A DNA stretch of 64,000 bases from Saccharolobus caldissimus (GCF_020886315.1 NZ_AP025226.1:2072001-2136000); one strand, 5' to 3'; counted from the stretch's first letter, positions 39,115 to 49,813 are shown. Program-made: numbers and translations. Notes: a model not told the origin generated them from the sequence alone.

Positions 39115-39237
39115 TTATCTCACCAACATTGAAATTATTCTTACAGAGTCCCACAATAAATTATATGCCATGAAACCAGCCATAAACGCAGTTGCACCAA
39201 ATATTAATGCAAGGATCGCAATACCTAATTTCGTCAT
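39115..39237 (-). CDS. soxD: SoxD-like small subunit of the quinol oxidase, 40 residues
   Basis: The reverse strand reads MTKLGIAILALIFGATAFMA, then GFMAYNLLWDSVRIISMLVR: one helix with a short polar tail. Size (40 residues against 39 for the S. acidocaldarius protein) and place directly after soxC fit SoxD, the single-span subunit of the SoxABCD complex. The ATG is preceded by GGGTGAGAT, a good Shine-Dalgarno site 5-9 bases upstream, and the gene ends one base before the next small gene. Confidence 0.72.
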   Translation of the reverse strand: MTKLGIAILALIFGATAFMAGFMAYNLLWDSVRIISMLVR

Positions 39238-39250
39238 TATCTCACCCCCC

Positions 39251-40930
39251 TTATTCTCTCACATAAACTTCATAATGATACAACTGTACTGCTATTCCCC
39301 ATAGCATTAATATAACTCCCAGATCCATCCCAGCATATGTAGCTTGAGGTCCAACACTAGGTAAAGTCCACATTAAACCAAGTAAGAATAGGGATATTAT
39401 GAATATTATTATAATTCCGTAAAATGCGGCTTTTTTCTTCCAACTAACTCCTACTTGAGAACCTACTGCAGCTATTGGCTTTCTTCCAATTATAAATCCT
39501 GCTACTCTTCTTAACATATAAGCTGCAAACAAAGTAACTGGTAATAGTATTATACCGTTTATTACTGTAGGAAATTCTAAGAAATTAATAAAAGTCCCAG
39601 CTAATGATAAGGAAGCAACACTAGCTAATAATATCTCCATTGGTGTTATGTTCATTTTTATTACTTTAGCTTCAGTTTTAGATATAGAGTTAACTTGATT
39701 TTCTTTAGGTTTCCATAAATAAACTAATAGTCCAACTATAATTAATGGTGGTCCTAGATACTCTACTTGAGCGTTAAATGGTTCTGGTACACCAGGTTGT
39801 AAATATCCCCATACTGATAACTCCACTAAATAAATAATTAAAGTAGTCATTATCCAAGTCCAGAACTTTCTCCTTGTTACAGATAGATAATCTGATGGGT
39901 CTAAGAATGGTAATAACATTAATATCACTAATCCTAAAACGAGAACGGCAAGTACTAGTATTGGAGTTATTGGCATACCATTAGGTAATAGAAAGTCTAC
40001 GAACTTATATAGGAATAAGAAGAACCATGGAGGATAAGGTTGGACGCTTATAGCTTGTGGTGAACCAGCTTGTGGTGCTGGATAAGGATTTATTACTATA
40101 GGTAATCCATTAATATTTGCTAGCAAGTTTGGAACAAATAATATTATACCCCAAGTTAGTAATACTATAGATAGCATATAAACAAAGTTTCTTGGCCACC
40201 ACTCATTAAACCTTGTCTGTTCCTCTTTTGTGTAGTATGCTGGGACTTTAGGCTTTTCTTTAGCGGATGGAGTCATACCATATCTTTCTGATAGCATGAA
40301 GTGGAATACAAATAGTACGCCTAGTAAGAATACTAACAATATGTGCCAGCCTAATAATCTATCAAATAGCTCTGACCTAACTAATGGATTTGACGATAAC
40401 GCTGCACTTCCTCCTGGTCCAAATAGCCAGCCCACTAATGTAGTAGCACCAGGAATACCAGTACCTACTAGAAGTTCACTACCTATGTCTATAGCATTTA
40501 CTCCTAGAACATCGCTTACTAAACTATACCCGAAGAAAGAGGCACCGAGTGTTAGAGCGAGTAAAATAACCCCGGTAACCCACTGAAGCTCTCTAGGCTT
40601 CTTATAAGCCCCTTTATAGAAGTTTCTGAACATGTGAATGTAAGCTAAGATTATCATAATATATGCTCCATACAAGTGACTAAATAGTAAAACTGAGCCA
40701 TAGGGAACATTATATATTATATTTTGTGTGGATTGATAAGCATAAGCTGGCTGATAGTACATTAAGAGGAATAACCCAGTTATTACGGTATATATGAATG
40801 CAGCAGCGACCATAGCACCTAGCCAATATGATATATTATACATATAATCTGGCGTTCTAAAAAGCGGGGCTTCCGTAACTCCAATTCTATCGATTATATT
40901 ATCTATTAAACCCTTCTTTTCCTCACCCAT
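39251..40930 (-). CDS. soxC: SoxC-like cytochrome b subunit of the quinol oxidase complex
   Basis: 559-residue cytochrome b/b6-like membrane protein that holds two hemes and oxidises caldariellaquinol, passing electrons to SoxB. The N-terminal four-helix heme domain has paired His residues in LLFSHLYGAYIMIILAYIHMFRNFYKG and LLGWHILLVFLLGVLFVFHFML. A quinone-binding PPWF segment (QPYPPWFFLFLYKF) precedes the C-terminal helices; several further helices (to about 13 in total) follow. It overlaps soxB by 8 bases. This is the Sulfolobales-specific SoxC in which the hemes are of the a-type; the heme type cannot be read from sequence. Confidence 0.88.
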   Translation of the reverse strand: MGEEKKGLIDNIIDRIGVTEAPLFRTPDYMYNISYWLGAMVAAAFIYTVITGLFLLMYYQPAYAYQSTQNIIYNVPYGSVLLFSHLYGAYIMIILAYIHMFRNFYKGAYKKPRELQWVTGVILLALTLGASFFGYSLVSDVLGVNAIDIGSELLVGTGIPGATTLVGWLFGPGGSAALSSNPLVRSELFDRLLGWHILLVFLLGVLFVFHFMLSERYGMTPSAKEKPKVPAYYTKEEQTRFNEWWPRNFVYMLSIVLLTWGIILFVPNLLANINGLPIVINPYPAPQAGSPQAISVQPYPPWFFLFLYKFVDFLLPNGMPITPILVLAVLVLGLVILMLLPFLDPSDYLSVTRRKFWTWIMTTLIIYLVELSVWGYLQPGVPEPFNAQVEYLGPPLIIVGLLVYLWKPKENQVNSISKTEAKVIKMNITPMEILLASVASLSLAGTFINFLEFPTVINGIILLPVTLFAAYMLRRVAGFIIGRKPIAAVGSQVGVSWKKKAAFYGIIIIFIISLFLLGLMWTLPSVGPQATYAGMDLGVILMLWGIAVQLYHYEVYVRE

Positions 40931-42455
40931 TCTTTTTCACCCCCTCTTCTGCTTTTGCTAAGGTTAAAGGTAAGGAAGAAGAGGGTGGTGGTTGTGAAAA
41001 AACAGTTTGTTTTGAAGCATAAGCTAGTACATCAAATATTCCTATAGACAGCGTAATTAGTAAACCAGGTATTCCTATCTCTGCTAAGAACGATTCTATA
41101 AAGTTAAATGGTTGGAAGAAAGTAGGATATGCTATCATTCTTCTTAAAAGTCCTAAATAACCCGCTACGGACATTGTATAACCTACACCTAAAAATGGAG
41201 CAGTCCACCAAATCATACCTATTCTCATCCATTTAGATGCTTGTTCACTGAAGTTAAACCCAGTAAAAGTAGTCTTTAACATGTCTAAAAATACGGTAGT
41301 GAATCCCATTACTATTAGAGTCCATATCATTAAATGGAAGTGTCCTACAACATAATAAGTGTTATGAAATATTGGGTTTATTGAATTTTCTGGCAATACT
41401 AATGCTTGAACACCTGCTAATATAAATCCTACTAGAGCTATTAAAGCACCCATTCCTACTGGATCTTTCCAGTTATATTTCTGTGAAGTTAGTATTGTTA
41501 AACCTAAATTAAGTACAGTAAGCCCAGAACCCGAGGCTAGTATTAGTGTTGATAAATTAACCCATATTCTTAAACTAATTGGTAATGGCCAAGTTTGTAA
41601 GTGATGAACCCATATTAGCATAGATCCAATAGATAATAAGTAAATATTCCATCTAGCCCATTTTTCACTATATAAAGGCCTTCCTGCAAATTGGGGAATA
41701 TAATAATATAAGGCTCCAAATAATGGGAACGGAACATAGTATACAACTGGATGACCATAGAACCAGAATAAAAGTGCCCATAGTAATGGATTTACTGGAA
41801 CTCCAGCAAAGAAATGTAAAGTGTACCATAATGTTGACGCTGCTAATGCAGGTAAAGTAATCGCAATTACTATTGCAAACGCAACACCATATGCTGCAAA
41901 GATATTAAGCTTTTCATTTGGGGGTTTAGTGGCATAAGTGTCAACTATTAATGTTATATAAGAGGCTGTTTGTAATATGAAGGTTAAAGTTAAGAATAGG
42001 TAAGCCATCCCCATTAAGGCTGGAGTAGTGTAAAATAGGAATGCGTGAAATTGACTATTAGATTCTATAGCAAGAGGAGGATACATATACCAGCCCATAT
42101 CTGGAGATCCAGCTAAAGCTATTGCTAGAAATATGCTAGCTAACCAGAAATATAACGCCATTAATTTAGTGTGAATTACTGATAATTTTGATTTATACAT
42201 AGCAAATGCTATTATTGCTGCTGGAGCAAATTGCACGAAACCAAATATCCCTGACCATCCATGTATTGTGAGTGCACTATAATATAATTCCCCTACGTTA
42301 GGAGAATTTGCAGGGTAAGTTAAATAGGTCCTTAAGTTCATTGCCGCGATTCCAGCTACTGCAAGCCAAACTACGGAACCCAATGTATATAGCCAAACTA
42401 CACCTAATGTATCTTTAGGAATAATAGTATTCTTTATCTTATCTAATAAGCTCAT
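40923..42455 (-). CDS. soxB: SoxB heme-copper quinol oxidase subunit I
   Basis: 510-residue catalytic subunit with 12 helices that reduces O2. The ligands are visible: low-spin heme His in LTIHGWSG, CuB His in WFYGHPVVYY, the CuB His pair in VHHLQTW, and VVGHFHLMIW with the high-spin heme His and the second low-spin heme His. The usual HPEVY motif is HPVVYY. It overlaps soxC by 8 bases and soxA by 4 bases. With no CuA subunit it should use quinol (see SoxA). Confidence 0.93.
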   Translation of the reverse strand: MSLLDKIKNTIIPKDTLGVVWLYTLGSVVWLAVAGIAAMNLRTYLTYPANSPNVGELYYSALTIHGWSGIFGFVQFAPAAIIAFAMYKSKLSVIHTKLMALYFWLASIFLAIALAGSPDMGWYMYPPLAIESNSQFHAFLFYTTPALMGMAYLFLTLTFILQTASYITLIVDTYATKPPNEKLNIFAAYGVAFAIVIAITLPALAASTLWYTLHFFAGVPVNPLLWALLFWFYGHPVVYYVPFPLFGALYYYIPQFAGRPLYSEKWARWNIYLLSIGSMLIWVHHLQTWPLPISLRIWVNLSTLILASGSGLTVLNLGLTILTSQKYNWKDPVGMGALIALVGFILAGVQALVLPENSINPIFHNTYYVVGHFHLMIWTLIVMGFTTVFLDMLKTTFTGFNFSEQASKWMRIGMIWWTAPFLGVGYTMSVAGYLGLLRRMIAYPTFFQPFNFIESFLAEIGIPGLLITLSIGIFDVLAYASKQTVFSQPPPSSSLPLTLAKAEEGVKKNG

Positions 42456-42961
42456 TGTACCACCTCTAAAGTACCAGTCATATATGATGAAGCATAACCT
42501 GCGTATTCAGCATCTCTCCAGGTGTAATTCCCAGGTTGATTAGGAGTTACAAAATATACGTAACTAGGTATACCAGGGACGTTATTTACGTTTATAATCC
42601 CATTAGGCAATCTTAGGTAAAATCCAGTTACAACTTGTGGGGAATTTATTATTAGGACTACTGGTTCGCTTTCATTAGCCACTATCACGTTTGGTATCCA
42701 TTTGTATTGAATTACGGTTAAATTAACAACTAAAATACCATTTACAACCTCTGAATATTGTCCTGCAGGTGGTGGGTGGGATTCGAAATATTTCACAGCT
42801 TCTTGTGCTTCTGGCGGTAATCCACTAAAGCAAGGCAATCCATATCTTAAGCTAAAGCTCTTTCCAGTAAGAATATAGTATACATTCCAAGTAAAGAATG
42901 TTGCAACGAGTAACAACATAATTATAAACCAAATTTCCTCTGCATGCTCCTTAATATCCAT
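42452..42961 (-). CDS. soxA: SoxA quinol oxidase subunit II
   Basis: 169-residue subunit II with one N-terminal helix (about 11-32) and an outer beta-barrel domain ending VYFVTPNQPGNYTWRDAEYAGYASSYMTGTL. The two Cys and the His that bind CuA in cytochrome c oxidases are absent (DAEYAGYASSYM where CuA proteins have C-x-x-x-C-x-x-x-H-x-x-M), so it cannot bind CuA, which is the hallmark of a quinol oxidase. It starts the soxABCD operon; the ATG follows AGGTG by about 7 bases, giving a leadered message with a Shine-Dalgarno site. Confidence 0.92.
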   Translation of the reverse strand: MDIKEHAEEIWFIIMLLLVATFFTWNVYYILTGKSFSLRYGLPCFSGLPPEAQEAVKYFESHPPPAGQYSEVVNGILVVNLTVIQYKWIPNVIVANESEPVVLIINSPQVVTGFYLRLPNGIINVNNVPGIPSYVYFVTPNQPGNYTWRDAEYAGYASSYMTGTLEVVQ

Positions 42962-42995
42962 ACTTTACACCTAAATTTTATCATCTCTATTAAAG

Positions 42996-43005
42996 CTTAT
43001 AAATC
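42996..43005 (-). promoter_or_regulatory. Promoter of the soxABCD operon
   Basis: Read on the reverse strand, GATTTATAAG is a good archaeal TATA box. It lies about 39 bases before the soxA ATG, so transcription should begin near 42974 and leave a leader of about 13 bases that includes TTAGGTG. Confidence 0.6.
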
Positions 43006-43711
43006 TATTTTCATTATTTTTGGAAATTTAATAAGTTAAACTCTGTTAAAGTTGAGTTATTGAAAATGAGATGTATGTAAAAAGTTTCCTTAATATCATT
43101 ATGAAGTCCAAAAGACATTTAGAGTAATTTATTATGTATTAGAAATTAACTAAATAAATAATTAAAAATAAGCATAAACCTTTACGTGGCCAAGTTTAGA
43201 AACTAATCCAATTAACCTAAAATATTTATTAAATTTAAATATAGGAGATTTAAAATTTAAATTATCTATCCTCTTAATAATAATGACTGTTAGTATAGCA
43301 CATATGCAGAAGAATTTAAGAGTATTTCCTTATTATGCTTTGTTGAACTCTTCAATTTTCATAGATGTTAAGCTCGTTAAATTTTCTTGAATTCAAAATC
43401 AAGCGTCGATTTAAAAGTAAGTTTAATGTTAGCTTTGATAAAAATTGAAAAGATCCACAAAACATCTTTTTATTTTTATTTATTATATGTATATTGAAAC
43501 TAGTTGAGAATTTTAGAATTAATTTATATTTAAAGAGAAATATATTATAAATTAAATTATATAAATATATTATAAAATTTTTATAATAAAAAAAGAAAAA
43601 TTTTAATTTAATATAAATAAGCACTTTCTTTAATAATTAAGCAACTGAAGATGTAAGAGAAACTTTTTAAAATAAGATTTTTTAAGTTAATCATAGTATA
43701 TTGAGTTAAGG
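43006..43711. other. Intergenic, about 700 bp, divergent sox regulatory region
   Basis: AT-rich gap between soxA (reverse) and the Rieske gene (forward). No real gene is visible; a 90-codon reverse frame at 43352-43624 is low-complexity Lys/Asn/Phe/Ile. I note a T-rich run (43464-43486), and TTTTTTAAGTTAA (43678-43690), a TATA-like box about 26 bases before the Rieske GTG start. A GTAAAAAGTTTCC stretch near 43077 has no clear match. Regulatory sites are likely but not identified. Confidence 0.5.
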
Positions 43712-44695
43712 GTGATAGTCATTAATAAGGGGATACCGATTATAAAGCGTGATGATCTTATATTTGCTATTAAACTAATAAGAAAGATGAGGAATCCTAA
43801 GACGAGATTTGATGAAAGGGAGTTTGTAAAACATGGTAGAGATTATTTATTTAATTATGCTGAGAAAAACGTGGGCCCTCTAGATCCTAGTAGAAGGGCG
43901 TTTTTAAAGGGGATCCTAATAGGTATAGGTGCAGCTGCAGTTCTAAGTGCAATTCCAGTTATTTCATATTTAAATCAACCTCAAATAACTTTGAAAAGCT
44001 TCCCTTGGATAATTATAGTAGACTCTAATGGAAATCCGATTAAAGCCTCGGAAGTCCCAGTTAATAGCCCAGAAATTCTTCTATTTCAATATCCAATGGA
44101 AGGTGATATAACATTCCTCCTCAACTTAGGAGATGAGAATAATAATCCTATCGAAGTCCCTCCTACCACAGTTGTAATACCAGAAAATGGTAAAACTTAT
44201 ACTTTTCCAGGAGGAGTTGGTCCTCATAAATCCATAGTTGCATATTCAGCTATTTGTCAACATTTAGGATGTACACCACCAGAAATACACTTCTATCCTC
44301 CTCAATATATGAAAGCAGGAATGCCAACACCAAATTACTTACCACCAATTGCTCTTCAGGCAGCGCAGCAGGCTAATGCAATTTCGGTGATACATTGCGA
44401 CTGTCATGGATCTACATATGATCCATTGCATGGTGCTGCAGTGTTAACGGGGCCTACAGTTAGACCGTTACCTTATGTACAATTATACTGGGATCCTAAT
44501 ACTGACTACCTCTATGCAATAGGAATGAATCTCAAGGCCCCTCCAATATTAGGGCATACAAGTGATCTATCTGGCTATGCTTACTTATCGTCTTATAATG
44601 AGGAGACAGGATGTCCAAAAATGTTATTAAAAGCTGGTCAGACTCCTTCAGATTGTTATACTAAATTAGAGAATAACGGAAATACGTTTGAGTAG
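43712..44695 (+). CDS. Rieske iron-sulfur protein with Tat signal (SoxL-like)
   Basis: 327-residue protein that carries a 2Fe-2S Rieske cluster on the outer membrane face. The cluster motifs are CQHLGC (first Cys and His) and CDCHGS (second pair), separated by a long Sulfolobales-type insertion with several Pro and Tyr. A twin-arginine-like motif SRRAFLKGI (about 59-67) precedes a membrane helix (about 67-86), so it is probably Tat-exported and stays anchored. GTG at 43712; TATA-like box about 26 bases upstream. It is followed by two four-helix membrane proteins, an order unlike the soxL-soxN-cbsAB cluster, so its redox partner is unknown. Confidence 0.85.
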   Translation: MIVINKGIPIIKRDDLIFAIKLIRKMRNPKTRFDEREFVKHGRDYLFNYAEKNVGPLDPSRRAFLKGILIGIGAAAVLSAIPVISYLNQPQITLKSFPWIIIVDSNGNPIKASEVPVNSPEILLFQYPMEGDITFLLNLGDENNNPIEVPPTTVVIPENGKTYTFPGGVGPHKSIVAYSAICQHLGCTPPEIHFYPPQYMKAGMPTPNYLPPIALQAAQQANAISVIHCDCHGSTYDPLHGAAVLTGPTVRPLPYVQLYWDPNTDYLYAIGMNLKAPPILGHTSDLSGYAYLSSYNEETGCPKMLLKAGQTPSDCYTKLENNGNTFE

Positions 44696-44704
44696 GTGAT
44701 TCAA

Positions 44705-45142
44705 ATGAGTAATTCACCTATAGATTTACTTTATGAAAAATATATTAAAACAGCACAGATTATGTCAAGAATGAATTATATTCCAGCAATGGCTGTTGGA
44801 GAAATTTTATTATTATTAATCTTGTATAGTGGTGGTATGATGTTAGCGGTTTTCAATCTTCCCCTTCAAGGGATACCCCTTATTATGCACTTATATGGAG
44901 CAATTTTAGTTGCGATATTGGCTTTAGGTATTCTAGCAGCAGCTGTTAGATATAAGGATAAAGGTGCTATTATAATATCCTTGCTGAATATCATTTCAAT
45001 ATTATTTGCAGCTTTTGCAGGTTCTTTCTACTTCGGTGGAGTTATAGATGTGACCTTTCTATTAGAAATGGGTATGGGTTTTGTATTTGCTGTAGTAACA
45101 GCCTCAGGTTGTTTAATATATGCTATAAGAAGGGGCGAGTAA
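44705..45142 (+). CDS. Four-helix membrane protein, Rieske-linked
   Basis: 145 residues (ATG 44705, with GGTGA five bases upstream; a GTG at 44696 adds three residues). Four hydrophobic segments at about 26-44, 57-77, 87-105 and 120-140 contain few charged residues, and conserved-looking Gly-rich positions (SGGMMLAVF, FAGSFYFGGV) resemble quinone-oxidase-linked small subunits. No His pair typical of b-heme binding is obvious. It starts nine bases after the Rieske stop and ends one base before the next gene; probably a complex partner of the Rieske protein (inference). Confidence 0.62.
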   Translation: MSNSPIDLLYEKYIKTAQIMSRMNYIPAMAVGEILLLLILYSGGMMLAVFNLPLQGIPLIMHLYGAILVAILALGILAAAVRYKDKGAIIISLLNIISILFAAFAGSFYFGGVIDVTFLLEMGMGFVFAVVTASGCLIYAIRRGE

Positions 45143-45143
45143 A

Positions 45144-45545
45144 ATGGCCATTTCCCAAGCAAGGATTAGACCAAGTAGACTAATGTTATACATATCTCTA
45201 GTTGAGACTCTATTACTAGCAGGATTATTCTATGCAGGTATTGCAACATTATTTTATGATAAATTTCCGTTAAATTCTTACGGTGAGGCATTAATACTAT
45301 CAAGTCATATTTCATTAGCAATGCTTGTTGGATTCTTTGCAGCAGCAATGTTGGCTCAATCAATTAGAGAGGGTATAAAAACAATTTATTGGTTGTCTCT
45401 TCTAAATCTATTATTTATAGGGATTGCTGCTGCTGGTGGACTAGCTTTTTACGGTACTATAATCCCCTATTACTCATACCTAATGGCATTAGGATTCTTT
45501 GGTGCACTCTTCTGTACTTCTTCAGTTTTATTTTATGCTATTTAA
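45144..45545 (+). CDS. Four-helix membrane protein, paralogue-like partner of the upstream gene
   Basis: 133 residues with four helices (about 15-36, 47-68, 78-99 and 106-130) and the same layout as the preceding gene: a hydrophobic first helix ending LLAGLFYAGIATLF, a conserved His in SSHISLAM, a Gly-rich middle and a C-terminal helix ending SSVLFYAI. The His in the second helix might bind heme or a quinone, but a partner is needed. ATG at 45144, one base after the previous stop, so translation is coupled. The function is unknown. Confidence 0.62.
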   Translation: MAISQARIRPSRLMLYISLVETLLLAGLFYAGIATLFYDKFPLNSYGEALILSSHISLAMLVGFFAAAMLAQSIREGIKTIYWLSLLNLLFIGIAAAGGLAFYGTIIPYYSYLMALGFFGALFCTSSVLFYAI

Positions 45546-45550
45546 TTTTT

Positions 45551-46114
45551 TTAACCTAGTAGACTTTTTATATATTTAGATAAAACATAGGCTAAGAATA
45601 TATTCATGACGATAAACATCGCAACGCCTGCTAAGGGTAATGAGGATGGAGGATATGGAGAGAATCTATAAACAACGTTAGAATATATTGGATCTGAAAC
45701 TATGAATACTATAGCAAGTGCGCTATCCCCTAGCATCCATAGTGCGAAAAGCGTAATTTTTACATAGAATTTTATATATTTAATTGCAGAACCTACGAAT
45801 AGTCCACCTAGGAATAATGTTATTTCTAATATTATTCTATATAGTACGAATGCCGCACCTAATGCGAAGAAATAAGGAATATGCCAAAGTATTGCTGGGA
45901 TTAATCCTATAACAAGAATAATAAGATTACTTTTAAAATATTTATAACCAATATATATTCCAGAAAAATAAACTATATAATGAGCTATCATATATGCTAC
46001 TGGGCTATAAAATTCTATGTCTTCAACTAATGGATTAACTACCGTTAAAAGTAATACTATAGAGAATATTAACGGTTTTGAGTCAAATTTTTGTTGTTTG
46101 ATATAACTTATCAT
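45551..46114 (-). CDS. DUF1404-like membrane protein
   Basis: 187 residues with about six helices. The pattern (MIAHYIVYFSGIYIGYKYF, ALGAAFVLYRIILEITLFLGGLFVGSA and the terminal ALAIVFIVSDPIY) resembles DUF1404, a family known only from archaea. It converges on the Rieske operon with 5 bases between the stops. ATG at 46114 (MISYIKQQKFDSK). Function unknown; possible link to respiration by place only. Confidence 0.6.
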   Translation of the reverse strand: MISYIKQQKFDSKPLIFSIVLLLTVVNPLVEDIEFYSPVAYMIAHYIVYFSGIYIGYKYFKSNLIILVIGLIPAILWHIPYFFALGAAFVLYRIILEITLFLGGLFVGSAIKYIKFYVKITLFALWMLGDSALAIVFIVSDPIYSNVVYRFSPYPPSSLPLAGVAMFIVMNIFLAYVLSKYIKSLLG

Positions 46115-46438
46115 CGGTATATTAGTATAAATTATAGCTTAAGTATTTAAGTTAGTGAATCTATAGTGGAATTACTTATAAAAAATTTTTAGATTACCTC
46201 ATAAATTATGATAATATATTTGAAAATATTCAATATAAATATTTTCCATAAATGATCTAGTCTATAAAATCTAAATATTAAAGACAATATACGCGTTTTT
46301 ATTAACAATAATAACGTTTATAACTAGTACTTTTTTAATTATAACTTATGCAAATAATTGATCAATATATTTTAAGTAATTCGCCGAGATATATAAAAAG
46401 TTTATATGATCAATATATTCTATTAACGAGAACTCCTT
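46115..46438. other. Intergenic, 324 bp, with direct TGATCAATATATT repeats
   Basis: AT-rich gap between two reverse-strand genes. A 13-bp direct repeat TGATCAATATATT occurs at 46359-46371 and 46407-46419. The repeat core TGATCA is palindromic, so it may bind a dimeric regulator. TATAAAAAGTTTATAT lies between the copies. No gene or RNA is seen. Confidence 0.4.
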
Positions 46439-47617
<1,179 letters not shown>

Positions 47618-47680
47618 GATTTATAACTTTCTCATAGAGTTTTAAAATATACCTTAAGCTGTTAAGGAAAAATTTATGTT

Positions 47681-49759
47681 ATGAGAGATTACTTACACAT
47701 TATGGATATTAAAATTGAGAAAAGCAGAAACACGTACAGAATTAGGGTTAATAATCCTAATCCAGTAGTTGACTTTCCGTTTAATGGATCTGAAACTAAT
47801 GAACTACCTGAGAACATTAAAATAGAAGAGGGAAAATATCCGTTCCCTGATAATAAATTTTCATATTATGGATTGATAATCTCACGGGGATTAAATATAG
47901 ATGACCATATATATGGTCTTGGAGAGAAGGCCTATGAATTAGATAGAAAGAGGACTAGATTACAAATGTGGAATACTGATGTTGGTGCTGTAACTAAATA
48001 TGGTTGGTATGTAGACCCTATGTATAAATCCATACCGTTTTTTATAATACTAAATAAGAAAGAGGGAGTTACTGGTTATTTTATAAATTCAGCATCGAGA
48101 GTAATATTCGATTTTGGAATTTTAAATTACGATAAAATAACGATATTTGTTCCAGAGAGATCAGTGGAATTTTATCTTTTTAAGGGAAACAGTGTAGAGG
48201 AAGTAATTGAAGCTTATACAAATCTAACCGGTAAACCGTTTCTATTGCCAGAATGGGCATTAGGTTATCAAATAAGCAGGTTTAGTTACTTCCCTCAAGA
48301 TTATGTAATTGAAATAGTTAAGAGACATTTAGAGAAGGGGATTAAAGTATCTGCAATTTACCTAGACATAGACTACATGGACAGATATAAGATATTCACG
48401 TGGAATAAAGAAAGATTTCCTGATCCTCTTCAGTTATCTGAAGAGCTTCATAAGTTAGGGGTAAAGTTAATAACTATAATTAATCCTTGCATAAAGGTAG
48501 ATTATAAATACGAACCATTCAAGGAGGCTGTAAATTTAGGTATTCTAATGGAAGATGAGGACGGAAGTATATTCGTTGCTAAGATGTGGGCTGGGAATTG
48601 TGCGTGGATAGACTTCTCTAATTCTAAGGCTAGGGAATGGTGGGCAAACAAAATAATGGAATGGGTTAGAAAATATGGAGTAGATGGAATTTGGCTTGAT
48701 ATGAACGAACCTACATCTTTTGGTAGGGACATGCCAGATAATGCTGTCTTTCATTCAGATAAGGGTGATGTTTCACATTTATCATTTAGGAACGCCTTCC
48801 CCTATTATCAAGCAATGGCTACTTTTGAAGGTTTAAAAAAAGCTGGAATTGATAAACCCTTTATATTATCGAGGGCAGCATATGCTGGAAGTCAAAAATA
48901 TTGCGCAGTGTGGACTGGAGATAATATTGCCGAATGGGAGGACTTAAGATTACAAATATCTTTAGCGTTAAGCTTATCTATTAGTGGGATACCTTATGTG
49001 GGGTGCGATATAGGGGCTTTTATAGGTAGGACTCATCCTAGGGGAAGTATAGATTATTCCTCGTCATTTGATCTTCTAACTAAATACTATGAAATAGCGT
49101 TATTCTTTCCATTTTTCAGATCTCATAAGAGTAAGGATGGTATTGATCAAGAACCCTTTACCTTACCAGATTATTATATGAACAAGATAAAGCAAATAAT
49201 AGACTTAAGATACAGATTTATTCTATATCTTTCAGCTTTAGCTTTAGAAGCCCACGAAAAGGGACATCCAATACTTAGACCTTTATTTTATCATTATCAA
49301 GACGATGAAAACGTTTATAGGATAGATGACGAGTTTATGGTAGGGGAATTTATATTATATGCTCCAATTCTCTCGAAGGATTCTAAAAGACTAGTTTACT
49401 TACCTCCTAGAGATAAATGGGTTAGTTTCTGGAATAATGTAGAATATAGCGGTTGGGTGGAATCTGATGGATGGTTACCGATTTATATAAGATATAACTC
49501 AATTTTACCGCTTCAAGGAAATGATGGAATTGACTTAATTGTTTATGGTGAAAAAGCAGAAATAAAAATGTATGATTCAAACATTATTTCACTGAAAGAT
49601 GATAGAATTACATTTAGCAATGCATTAAAAGTTGATACTATTGAATTTAAAGGGTTAAGAAACATTAAAAATATCTACGTTAATGACAAAGAGTATAAGG
49701 TAGAAAATAATAAGGTTTCAATTAAAGAGAATGTAAGAGAGATAATATTAAAATATTAA
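47681..49759 (+). CDS. malA: Alpha-glucosidase MalA-like (GH31)
   Basis: Exo-acting glycosidase that releases glucose from maltose and malto-oligosaccharides, intracellular in Sulfolobales. The 692-residue product has the GH31 blocks: YQISRFSYFPQ, AIYLDIDYM, nucleophile Asp in GIWLDMNEPTSF (about residue 347), LSRAAYAGSQKY, acid/base Asp in WTGDNIAEWEDL, and GCDIGAFIGR. A beta-sandwich N-terminal domain (about 1-170) precedes the barrel. No signal peptide. ATG at 47681 (MRDYLHIMDIKIEK); a second ATG at 47702 is possible. It is close in length to S. solfataricus MalA (693). The gene before it is gluconate dehydratase, divergent. Confidence 0.9.
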   Translation: MRDYLHIMDIKIEKSRNTYRIRVNNPNPVVDFPFNGSETNELPENIKIEEGKYPFPDNKFSYYGLIISRGLNIDDHIYGLGEKAYELDRKRTRLQMWNTDVGAVTKYGWYVDPMYKSIPFFIILNKKEGVTGYFINSASRVIFDFGILNYDKITIFVPERSVEFYLFKGNSVEEVIEAYTNLTGKPFLLPEWALGYQISRFSYFPQDYVIEIVKRHLEKGIKVSAIYLDIDYMDRYKIFTWNKERFPDPLQLSEELHKLGVKLITIINPCIKVDYKYEPFKEAVNLGILMEDEDGSIFVAKMWAGNCAWIDFSNSKAREWWANKIMEWVRKYGVDGIWLDMNEPTSFGRDMPDNAVFHSDKGDVSHLSFRNAFPYYQAMATFEGLKKAGIDKPFILSRAAYAGSQKYCAVWTGDNIAEWEDLRLQISLALSLSISGIPYVGCDIGAFIGRTHPRGSIDYSSSFDLLTKYYEIALFFPFFRSHKSKDGIDQEPFTLPDYYMNKIKQIIDLRYRFILYLSALALEAHEKGHPILRPLFYHYQDDENVYRIDDEFMVGEFILYAPILSKDSKRLVYLPPRDKWVSFWNNVEYSGWVESDGWLPIYIRYNSILPLQGNDGIDLIVYGEKAEIKMYDSNIISLKDDRITFSNALKVDTIEFKGLRNIKNIYVNDKEYKVENNKVSIKENVREIILKY

Positions 49760-49789
49760 TCTCTATATTCTAGCTTATTTTTAGAATAT

Positions 49790-49813
49790 CACTTTTTTAT
49801 TTTTATTTATTAA
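49790..49813 (+). terminator. T-rich terminator after malA
   Basis: The run CACTTTTTTATTTTTATTTA starts 31 bases after the malA stop and has the poly-T form of archaeal intrinsic terminators. A near-identical T-run is at 43464-43486 in the sox regulatory region. Confidence 0.4.

Noticed and set aside
43352-43624. 90-codon reverse frame in the sox divergent gap
   Set aside because: Low-complexity Lys/Asn/Phe/Ile from AT-rich DNA; no Shine-Dalgarno site or TATA at the right distance.
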